A stretch of DNA of 42,469 nucleotides, taken from a virus. The first letter of the stretch is position 1. The number at the start of each line of letters is the position of its first letter. A program made the translations under genes and the position numbers. The DNA is taken from positions 1-42,469 of IMG/VR virus record IMGVR_UViG_3300021197_000650; one strand, given 5' to 3'. Below, piece after piece: positions 7,402 through 18,600 of this stretch. The notes beneath the pieces are model-generated. The model did not search any database and had not been told where the DNA came from. It saw only the letters and a list, made by a program, of their open reading frames with translations.

Positions 7402-9639
7402 ATGGCAATGGAAGATCTACTTAGGATTGCAGAGCGCACTGAAGACTTGCCGGATCAAGCGTTAGCGCAGATTGCTGCGTCTGGTGCTGGTATCGAAAGC
7501 GTTATTGCTGCTAGTGAGATGAAGGCGCGAAACGATATTCGGCAGGACGCACAGATGATGCAGCAACAAGCGCAGCCCCCTGTAGTGGATCAGCTAATCA
7601 ATATGGCAATGCGCCAGCCTGCGCCTCCTATGGGCGCTCCTATGCCTCCACAAATGCAGCAGCCTATGGGCCAGCCAATGCCCCCACAGATGGGTATGCA
7701 GCAGCCTATGCCGCAACAAGCGCCTCCACAGATGGCACCTGATATGGCTCAGTTAGCCCAGCAGATGGGTGTACCTGCTATGAACACAGGCGGATTGATT
7801 CGTCGCTTCCAGACAGGGACACAAGGCACCATCGGTGGTGGTCAGCTTGATGCGTTTTTAGCGCAACAACAACTTGAGGAGGCTGGTTTTACAACGGAGC
7901 AGTTTGAGGGGTTAACGTCACAAGAAAGAATGCGCGTACTTCGGCAGATAGAAGACCGAAAAGCCTTAGAAGATGCTGCATCGTATGCCGCTGTTCCTGT
8001 TGCGGCGGCTACTGACGCAGCATATTTTATACCCAGAGCTATTGACGCAGGACTTTCGGAGTTAGCCAATACTAGGGTGGGCAAAGCATTAGGATTTTCT
8101 GACACATTTGATGAATCAAGTCGCCAGCCATTCGACGCATCTCAGCAACGATTGCAGGATTATAGGCAAACGTTGCGGCCTGTAACTTCGTTCGAATTCG
8201 AGAAAGCCCTAGGTGTTGGAGAAGCTCCTGATGTTTTAGCCAAAAGGCAGGGGCCAGCGCCATTCGGAAGAAGGCCGGAAGAGTTATATGAACGGCCTGC
8301 TGCGAGTACCGAAGGCTTGTTGTCCCGCACTCCTACCTTAAAGGAAATGCTAGGGCCAGAGAGATTTGCAGAATATCAGAGGCAAAACGCAAAGACCGCT
8401 GAAGTGCAAGCCAGCAAAGCAGATGGGAGTATTGGCCCAGAAGCGGCAACTACACAACAGATTGACAATCAAAGCCAGAATACACAAAGCGTGGGGGGCG
8501 TTCCTGTCACTGCTACTGAAGCTAACATATTGACATCAGACGCGGCATATATAGATCCACGTCAATTTGGCGTGGCAGGCGGGACAGGATCTGCAGGTCT
8601 TTACGCAAATCTAGTTGGCAACAATCCATATAGCAGCGTTGAAAGCAAAGTCTCTGGTAATTTAAATAATCAGATGCTTAAAGATCTTATCGAGCGAGAA
8701 GACAAATACAACGAAGCCATAGATACTGCTACGCAAAAAATGATAGACCTTGAAGCAGATTTGCCTACAAGGGAAAACATAAAAGATCGCATCAAGGAAC
8801 AAACCAAACTTGGCATGGCGAAAGCATTTTTTGACGCTGCCGGTTCTGGAAGCCCAGACTTCCTGAGCGCATTAGCTCAGGGCATGGGTGGTGCGGCTGG
8901 CATAATGAACAAGATGACAGGCGAGGAGCAAAAAGATCTGCATCAACATGCCTTGCAAATGTTCCAGCTTGAAAGAGAGAAAGCAAATACTGCGTTTAAA
9001 CGCCAAGATCAAACGCTCGCTAAGATACAAAATGCTCGCACTTATCAGCAGACAGTTTCACAAAATAACCGAGACTTGTCGTTACGTCTTGCGGAGATGC
9101 AGCAGAAGTATGGTCAAGATGCACGAAACTTTGCGTTTGAGGTCGCTAAGTTTAATGTAGAACAAGCCGCAGACTTTAAAGACGATCAAGCAGCAAACGC
9201 CAAAACCTTTGAAGAGTTAAGTCAAAATTATAGAAGTTTAGATTATGAGATGAAGGCGGATGCTGGCGAGCATGATTTGTCTTTGGCGGTGTCTGGGTTT
9301 GCAAATCTGAAAGTAGAAAGAGCGCAGAACCTTGCTAATAAAGGCGTTAAGGCTGTAGTCAAAGACATGGCAGATGTTGCACAACAACTTACGCCTGAAC
9401 AACAACAGCTATCCCCAGCAGAACAAGAGAGGATTATTGCTAGTCAGTTGATTGAGCAATACCGTGATGGCAACAATGTTGGCAAGCTAGATGTTTTACG
9501 AGTATTCGGTGACCAGCTTAGAGGGCTTTATGGGTCTGCTGGTACGCCACAATACGAACAAGTTCTGAAGTCGTTTGCGACAAAATACCCATATATCGAT
9601 ACTAATTATATTACCGACAATGCGACCCCAATCTACTAA
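7402..9639 (+). CDS. Large virion protein, Met/Pro/Gln-rich linker and coiled coil
   Basis: The 745-residue product has a short helical N-terminus (about 1-45), a disordered Met-Pro-Gln region (about 50-125, repeated PPQM and QQPM words), a GGLIRRFQTGTQG element resembling the FQEGGPM element of two neighbouring proteins, and a C-terminal half of long charged coiled-coil helices (about 420-660). It most resembles internal virion proteins that act with the giant protein that follows. The start ATG abuts GTTTAAAC (7394-7401), which lies between an AAGG ribosome site and the start. The stop and the next start overlap as TAATG. No catalytic residues were recognised. Confidence 0.7.
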   Translation: MAMEDLLRIAERTEDLPDQALAQIAASGAGIESVIAASEMKARNDIRQDAQMMQQQAQPPVVDQLINMAMRQPAPPMGAPMPPQMQQPMGQPMPPQMGMQQPMPQQAPPQMAPDMAQLAQQMGVPAMNTGGLIRRFQTGTQGTIGGGQLDAFLAQQQLEEAGFTTEQFEGLTSQERMRVLRQIEDRKALEDAASYAAVPVAAATDAAYFIPRAIDAGLSELANTRVGKALGFSDTFDESSRQPFDASQQRLQDYRQTLRPVTSFEFEKALGVGEAPDVLAKRQGPAPFGRRPEELYERPAASTEGLLSRTPTLKEMLGPERFAEYQRQNAKTAEVQASKADGSIGPEAATTQQIDNQSQNTQSVGGVPVTATEANILTSDAAYIDPRQFGVAGGTGSAGLYANLVGNNPYSSVESKVSGNLNNQMLKDLIEREDKYNEAIDTATQKMIDLEADLPTRENIKDRIKEQTKLGMAKAFFDAAGSGSPDFLSALAQGMGGAAGIMNKMTGEEQKDLHQHALQMFQLEREKANTAFKRQDQTLAKIQNARTYQQTVSQNNRDLSLRLAEMQQKYGQDARNFAFEVAKFNVEQAADFKDDQAANAKTFEELSQNYRSLDYEMKADAGEHDLSLAVSGFANLKVERAQNLANKGVKAVVKDMADVAQQLTPEQQQLSPAEQERIIASQLIEQYRDGNNVGKLDVLRVFGDQLRGLYGSAGTPQYEQVLKSFATKYPYIDTNYITDNATPIY

Positions 9640-12600
9640 TGCCTACGCAAGAAGAGTTTATACAGTCGTTGATTTCGAGGCTTCAGCCTGCTGATTCGGC
9701 TCCAGTAAATCAATCTCAGTTCACAGATCTGAGTCGCCTGCCAGCTTCTCAGTTCCCAATGCAACAGTTTGCGCCACGCGCTCCAGAGCAAGGTAGTTTA
9801 GCGTCTGGTTTTGCACAGCCAACGCCTGCGCCGGCACAGCCCCAGCCAGAACAAGATCAGGCGCAAAGAGATCTCAATCTGTTTGGCGGTTTTGACAAAG
9901 GCTTTCTTCCACCAGCGATTCCAATACAAGAAGACGAAAGCCAGAATTATTTTATGCAGGCTGGTAGAGGTTTTGGTCGAGGTGTAGCACAAGGCTCTAT
10001 CACTTTAGGACAAGGCTTGTTTGCTACCGCAGACGCGTTCACTAACGTTGTTGGATTTGAGGATTCGATAGATCCAGAGACTAGTGAGACTCTCAAGACT
10101 ATTAATGAGATGAGGGAGACTGTCGGCAATGAAGAGGGCATGGTCGGCAAGTTAGCTGAAGCCTTGGGCAGTATGGTGCCATTGCTAGTGCCGGGATTTG
10201 GTGCATCCGCTGCAACATCAAGAGCAGCGAGTCAGTTGGCGACAAGGGGCGCTGGATATGCCGAGGCAGCAAGGCGGGCTAATAATTTAGCCAAAGGTTT
10301 GCGAGCCACTACATTTGTAACTGCAAGCGGTATGGGTGCTGGCACAGCAAATCAAATGCTTGAGGAGTATATTGATGCTGGAAATGAGGTGGATATTGGC
10401 AAGCGCAACTTATCCACATTTGTTGGTTTAGGCATTGGTCTTACAGAACTACTGCCATTAGAGATTTTATTACGAGGGATACCTAGATCACTGGGTAAAA
10501 ACGTAACAAACAGATATGCAGTAAGGGCCGCACAGAACATTACCAATGCTGGCGCAGAGGGCGCTCAAGAAGCTGTCGCAGGAATCATGCAAGAGCTTGC
10601 AGCGCAAGGGCTTTATAACCCTGACCAGCCTATAGGTGATTCGGCGTTATCTGACTTTGGTTACGGCTCCGCAGCGGGATCAATTATAGATGGGTTGTTT
10701 GGCAAAAAGTTCCGCTTACCAAAAACCGAAAAGCAACTCCAAGCAGATCATCAAAACACAGAAGAGCTAGAGCCTCTTACAGAAGAATTTCTGAGAAGCG
10801 CACAACAAGCAGAACAAGATGTTGCGTTTTATGACGCTGACGGTAATAAGCAAGGCGGTCAGGTTGTAGGTTTCGGGGATGACTATGTAACGCTTTCTGT
10901 TGATGGCGATCTTATAGATTTGCCACGCAATCAGATGCCCGATCCAAACTCAGGCAATTCTTTTGCTTCTGATAGTGATTTGCTCACATCGCGCTTTGCC
11001 ATAGATGGCAAGCAATTAGGCGACATGACCAACGCAGAAGTGGTTAATAATAGGAACAAAGAGCTTTTACCCCCACTAATAAGAGCGCAGGTGGATTCGG
11101 GGGATATAAGTTTAAACGATGCGATAGAGCTTGCTAAGACTGACACCGACACTATTGAAACAGCCGCTACCCCGGATCGTATTTATCGAATCAAGGCGCT
11201 CACCAATGAGATTAATCGCAGAGACCCAGAGGCTAACGCATCAATTAGTGTAAAGGCAGCAGATCAACAAGCTAAAGTGGCTGCTGGGATTGAGATAGAC
11301 AGCGGAGAGTTTGGTGACAGTGTAGAAGAGCAGGTGCAGGCTAGAGTCCCTGACGCACTAAGTGGGACGGTTCTTGGCAGAACAGTTGGCGGCAAAGTAG
11401 ATGAAGCCGTTATAGGTCAGGCAGCACTAACCAAGTCGATGAAGGGCATCAGCAAGAAAGATAAGGCTGCTTATTACGCTCAAGTTGGCGCAAGCCCTGA
11501 TGCTGCTTTTGACACCCTTACAGACCAACAAAAGATTGAGTTATACGATTTAGCTGGCACCCACAAACAACGTAAAGCGGAAGAGAAGAAGGCGCAGGAA
11601 GAGCGAGAGGCTGAAGCTGCGACAGAGCAAGAGGTTCAAAGGCGATCTGAAGAATTAGCTAAAGCGCAACAAGAGTCAGTAATTGTGCCTTCGCCAGAAG
11701 CTCAAGCCGGTGCCGTAGCAGAAGAGATCGCAGAGACTATCGAGGAGGCTCCTGCACAGCCACAGGTTGTGGTGCCAGAGCCAGAGGCTGTAGTGCCTAC
11801 ACCCGAAACTATTGTCGAGGAGGCGCAGCCAGAAGAGTTAGATATAGCTACCCGTGCGCGTATGTCAGCCGAGCTATTCGGTGAGTTCAGTATCTCTGAC
11901 ATACAGAAAGATATTCGTGCTGGATATAACCCAACTGTTGAAGCGATAACCGATCTGGCGGCGAGCGGTCAGGTTGTATCAGTTGGAGATGGTCGGTATC
12001 GGTTCGTAACGCCTGAGCCAGAGGTTGTAGTAGAAGAAGCGCCTGCGCCCGTAGGCTTCCAATCTAAAACTGTCGAGGACTCTAAGCCCCGATACAGAAA
12101 TGCAACGCCTGTATTTAATTCTTTGCTTGATAAAGCCCTGTACATAGTAGGCAACCCTAAGAGCAAATCCAAAGCCGATGAACAGGTCATGGGTGAGCTT
12201 AGGTCGTTCTTGCAGCAAAAAGCCCCCGACTTGGAAGATGCAAACATCCGTAGGCTAGGGATGGCTGTACGAGATAATGTCAAGTATCAAGGCGAAATAG
12301 CTCGGAAAGCGGAACGATCAAGTTTCGAGGTGCAAGAGCAGGTATTGCCTGACGTTGACCTTTCCTCTCCAGAATTAATCGAATCAATATTAGATCGCTA
12401 TCAAAAGCCAGCGGCTGAGACCGAACCTGCTGCGCCTAAGCCCGTAAAGCCCACGCTGCCAAAGACAGAAGAAGTAGTTTTAACTAAGTCAGAAGAAGCT
12501 GACATACGAGATGAGATTGGCTCACAAACTGGTGGCGATGCAAAGGCGACCCAGATAGGAATGAGCGCATACAAAAAGCGGCGAAATCTCGGTGAAAGCC

Positions 12601-15600
12601 ATGAAGATGCGAAACAAAGTTTTTCTGCTGACCCAGAATACGCACAAGCACTTTTTGATATTGACTTTGCTCGTAGAGAGCAGGGGGCAGAGCAAAGCCA
12701 AGTCGCAGAGCTTGTAGGTGTTGCTGGATCAGAAACAGCTCCGGGCACTCCGGGTATGCTTGTTTCGCAAAAAGGCGAACCTATTGACTTCAATACGTTT
12801 CAGAGAATCAAGAAGGTTGTAAGTGATGTAGCCCCGTCTTCAAACCTTGTAGTCGCAAGCCAGCTTTATGGTCAGGTCGTGAACCGAGATGGTGACGTTA
12901 AGTATGTTATTAACGGCAATGAGGTTAGCTATGAAGAGGCGCTGGGCCTGCAAATGGGTAACATCGTCGGAGTATCTTTGGCTCCCGATAAACTGATTGA
13001 CCCAGAGAACAGAGCGTATCACGAAGCCACACACTTCTTATTCAATAATGGGTTCTTAACTGACCCAGAAATGAAGTCGTTGATTGCTAACATCCCTAGG
13101 ATGGAACAAATTGTCCTCGACCATCTGGGCCAGAAGCGATATGACGAAGCCATGTCGGGCAATGAGTTCCAGAACTTTAACGAGCTAATTGCGTATTCGT
13201 CGGCGCTTTATAACAGAGGCTTAGACGTTGATGGCAAGGTGCCAAAAGAGTTCAACCCTGCGCTACGCCGCATCTTCGCTAAAATTGCTAGACTGTTTAA
13301 ACAGCTTAGATCCAACTTTACTGGTGAATTTGTACCAATGGAGGTGGAGCAGGTCTTTGAGCAGATCCGTCAAGGTCGCACAGGCCGTAGAGCGCCAGAC
13401 CCACAGGCTACACAGCGCGTTAAACAGGCGATGCTTAAAGAAGATCCAACAGGTCTGAGCGCAGCGACACCTCTGTTTGTTATCAAGCAAGGCCCAGTTG
13501 CAGCTAGTTCATCCTTTGAAAACTTCAGAGGTGAAGTTCCTGCCAGACCAGCATTTAAGTCTGCTATGAAGACCAAGCTAGAAGGCATGGCGGGGCAGAA
13601 GAAGCTGCCTGATGCTTGGGGAAGGGTTGAAGGCAATCGGGTGGTAGGCGCGTTGTCAGGCGTTAAGGTAGAAGAGTGGAACGATTCAAACATAGAGGCG
13701 TTCCTTACCAGCTTGCCTCCAGATAAATCAGTAAGCGGTCAAGAGCTTCTGGATTATTTTAATGACATCGAGCAAGTGGTTGAGATAGTTGTATATGGCT
13801 CTCCGCTTGGGCCTAAGAGCGACGTAGACTCAGAGATCAAATACCGTTCCGCTATACAAGAGGATCGTAATAACCAAGGCTACATAGCGACAGCTAACGA
13901 TGCGATGACTTCTTTGCGAACGGGAAAAGGCAAAGACGTTGTAAACGCAATGCAAGTAGCAAATCTAACTCGTAAAGAGGTTCCAAATAAAGACGATATA
14001 AACCCCGCATATCCACCTGATGTTGTCGATGCGCTAGAGAGCTACGCCGAAGCCCTTCAAAAACAAGATGATTCATTTGACGATTTGCCTGACCCGATCC
14101 AAGAAAAGCAAAGACTCATTACCGCGCTACAAGAATCGTTTAAACGAGATGGGACTTCATTGGATAAAAAGGCTTTCGGGCTTGGCTTAGTAGAAGCAAG
14201 CGTTAAGCCGGGATTTCAGTTTACTAGGGAGGCGGGTGAAATGCTTCCTGCTGGATTCAGTATGGACGATGGTGATTTGCCATTGCAGAGAGGAGCCGGG
14301 ACGGGTAGCGCATACGGAACCGAGGTGGCCGATATACCTAACTTTTATCTCAAATGGACGACGATGGGCGGCAGGGCGATTTCGTTTGACTCTCCACGCG
14401 GTAAGATGAATCTACAACAAGACTATGGATATAGAGAAATAATCATTGCTGCGCCAAGTATGGCAGGTGATGGCACTTATCACAGTCACTTTCCTGACAT
14501 TCGCAATCCAATCATGCATATGCGTCTTGCCGACATTATTTTAGAGAACGGCGAGTCGGTATTGGTTATCGAGGAAATACAGTCTGATGTTCATCAGGGT
14601 GCCGCAGAACTAATGAAGCAAATGGCTGCAAACAAGCTGTTTGAGGATGGCGCAATACCTGATAGTAGATTTAAGTTTTTGAATAGAGAGCAAAAGAATT
14701 TAGTTAGAGAGGCTGCGTCTCAATTTAAAGATGATGTGTACGGCAAGGTATTTCCTAACCTGCCTCTCAAGAATGAAAATCAGCGGATAGCTTTTGCCAT
14801 GCAGCAAATTACACGCATGGCAATAAACGGCGGATATGACCATATCGCTGTAAGCAATAGCGAGTTACAAGTGGAGCGTTATCGAAATGAATACAAGGCT
14901 GCTATTGATGGCTTGGTGATGACGCAAGTTGCAGATGTCGGCGTGGATTCTGACGCTTTTGGTGCTCTTGCTGGGCAGGAAAAAGTTTTTGCGGTTAATA
15001 CAGAGCAAGGAACATTCGAGGTATCAGAGACAGATGTTCTTATGGAGCTAGAGTCTTTAATTGAGCAGGGCATATTAGCCCCTGCGTTTCCAGATCCATT
15101 TACTGGCTCTTTCCCTACACAAGAACAGCTTACCGGCGAGGTCGCACCAGAAGAAATAATACTAGACGAAGAGGCTATAGATGAGGCTAAGGGAGAACGA
15201 GAAAGGCGAGCAAGGAATCTCGCAAGTTCAGTTCTTACTTCCGCTCAACAAAAAAGAAACCTATCAGGATTCAGGGCTGCTTCTGCAAGGGCGGCAGATG
15301 CTGCATTACAAGAGACAGTCGAAGTAGACGAGACAGATGCGATTAAGCTGGCGTTTATGAAGGCGCTGCTCAAAGCCAACCCAGATATGCCTTCGTCATG
15401 GCTTGCTACCTACACAACACCTGTAGTTGGTTTAAACAATCAAGGCCAAACGGTTAGAGGTAATTTTCAAAGACAGACAATCGAGCTAGGTAATCAGGGT
15501 GTTACGAGATCTGGCAATCCAAGGCTGGATGATTGGTTGGGCGAAGATGTTGCTCTGTTAGTCCGCAATGACCTACAAAATCCAGAATCTGTATCAGACC

Positions 15601-18600
15601 AATTTGCTTCCCGAAACTTCGTGCAGTTCATACAAAACAAAATCGCAAGGTCTCAAGTACAAAAAGAACGTTTAAACGCTGGAGACAACGAGCTTACGTC
15701 TTATCAAAGATCTGAGGCGGAGTTGATGGATGTGGACGGCATTCAAAAATCGGTTAACAGATTTACGGGCGCGATAGATGTGCCAGTGGGCGGTGGCTTC
15801 GATAACGTTTACGACGAAAAGATACCAAGAGCGTTAGAGTCTGCGTTAGCTAGTTTGATTTCTACATCGAAAAGCCAACTGAAATCTAAGCGCCGAAGCG
15901 TAAGACAAGACAATGAGGGTCAGCGTCTCTATCTAGGGTCTGGTCACTCTTTGGCTCAGGAAGTCGAACTAGCGCCTAGAAATTTACCTGACTATGCAAT
16001 AAGCGGAGTGTCAGAGCGATTATCTGATGAGATTCTTATAGAGGAGTCTCAAATCGTTCCTACAAGCCAAGTGCAATCAATGCCTTTAAGAGCAAGGTAT
16101 GTGGGAGATGAATCTACAACGGAAGGTCAGGCTTTAGCACAAGCGATAGGGGAAGGCGAAGCAATGTTGGCGCTACAAGATGAGGTGTCTCAGGTAGACC
16201 CAGACTTCCCAGATGATGTTACTGCGGCGGGTGATGTAAGTGAGCGTTTTATGATCCCTGTATCTAACAGCCGTAATGCTTTGCGCGTTTACACGCTCAC
16301 ACCTGAGATGGAGGCATCGCCCAAGGTTGTTGAGTCAAGCGACATTTATTTTGCGCGACTCGAAAATGAGCGCACAGAAGTAACCAACAAAGGAACAGAG
16401 GATCTGCGCGGCGTGTTTAAAAACGGGCGCATCAAAGCGATAAACTATATTAACGGGATGCCGTTCTTTAATACCCTTAAAGACATGCCGCAAAAGCGAG
16501 AGTTTTACTTGGAGCGATCCAAGTATCTTGGTGTTGTTTCTGGATCATCAGATATCGCAACGTATTTGCGTGACGAAATAGGCAATCAGTTTTTGTTCCG
16601 TACTGGGGATAAGGATCGCGCATCTACCGAGGTTCTTCGTAGTTCGATTTTTAATTACATGACTACAGGCGACTCAGAGCAAGAGGCTGCTTTACTGCAA
16701 CAACTTGAGGCTCTTGACTCTAGGGCCGCTGCCGCTTCGGTGAAAGCCAAAGATATGATAGAAGCTCTTGGCCTTGAGATGGTTCAGGCAGGGTTGTTAC
16801 CAGCTAAAACGTTTTATGAAAACAGGCGGTCATATCTTCCTCGCATTTACATAAAGCATGTGCTTCAGAACCCTAGAGATGAGCGGTTTGGCTATCTCAA
16901 ACAGAGAAACCCAGATTTGACTCAGCCAGAGCAAGAGGCGCTTGGCGTTATTAATGAGCTTGACCCAGCGTTTCTCGTATCTCGCGCAATTCAGCGCCCT
17001 ATTCGAGACCTGCAGTTCATTGAGTTTATGAACGCTATCGCTGGCAATGAAGCGTGGACGGCACAAGATGATGAGTTAGTGGTCACATTCACTGACGTAA
17101 ATGGCGTTGAACAAAAGCAAAGCGGTTTGTACTTATTAGATGAGGTCAACACCCTCAATGAAATAGCTGATGCAATCGAAGCTGCCGAACCGGATAGGGC
17201 CATAAGATTGAGGTCTCAGGCTGCAAGTGTAAGAGATGCTGTTTTGACAACCTTCGAAGAGAGAGGGTTGATGGATTATATCGACCAGCCGGGGCGAGAC
17301 ATAACAGGAGATACGCAAGGTTATGGGAATGTGTTTAAACGTGTTCCAAATAAAAAAGACTTTGGTATGTTGGCTGGAAGGTTGGTCAGATCAGAGATAT
17401 TCGATAATGTAATTGCTTCATCATCATTGTTAAATATCGGAGATCAGGCTGCTGTAAATTTGATTAGCACCGGCAAGAAGCTGACTGCTGTTTGGAAGAC
17501 CATCAAGGTTCCCCTCAATCCGCCCACGATTGCGCGTAACACGTTTAGTAACGCAATCCTTATTCATCTATCGGGTGTCCCGTTCTACCGTGTGTTACCG
17601 CGCATGATCGAAGCTACGCGAGAGATCGTTGCCTATAACAACGGCGACTTTGCCAACGCTAAACACTATCAAGAGATGCTGGCGCGTGGTGTTAAGCAGT
17701 CATCATTTACAGATCAAGAGCTTGTGCTGATGCAAGATGACATGCTCGACTTCCTGCGATCAGTAGATGCAAAAGATATAGGTTTGTTCGGTTGGCTGAA
17801 GCTGAATACATGGCAACGATTGGCGCAAAAGGCCAGCAACATTTATCAAGGCATAGAAGTTGTAGGCAAAACAGCCATAGCCATTGATGTTATGGATCGT
17901 CAAGGCGGTAGTGCTGATGATGCGTTTTTAAGAGCACAAGAATACTTATTTGATTATTCAGATGTGCCAGAAATTGTTAAACGAACACGACAAAGCCCAA
18001 TCGGAATACCCTTTTTAACGTTCCAGTACAAGGTGTTGCCTGTACTGGCAAAGACTGCGTTGCGTAACCCCATGCGCTTTGCGCCATATGTCGCACTATC
18101 TTATGCGTTGCCAGCGTTATTTATGAGTGCATTCGACATAGATGATGATGAGTATGAGCAGATCAAGAAGTCTATGCCTGATTACATCAGAGACAATCCG
18201 GGCCTTGTGCCGATACCAGCTAGGGATGCAGAAGGCCGATTACAATTCTTAGATACTTCATATCTTTATCCTTGGGGTTCGTTTGCCGGCATCGGATCAG
18301 ACATCTTGATGGCTGGTAAGAAGTTGACGGGTACAGCAGAGCCGGCAGAAAAAGGCGTTGGCCTTAAAGATATTACCTCTGCGTTTGGTATGTTTGGTGG
18401 CCCAGCGTGGTCATTGTTTGGCGCATCGCAAAACTTAGACCCGTTTACACAGCGACCAATCGTAAACCCAGAAGACCCAATGTATGTATCTGGCGCTATC
18501 GAGCGCCCATTTTATAATCGAGGCAAAGTGACTGACGCTATGTTCTGGGCGGCGAATCAATACATATTGCCGGGGTTTTTGAACACAGAATATGGCGCAG

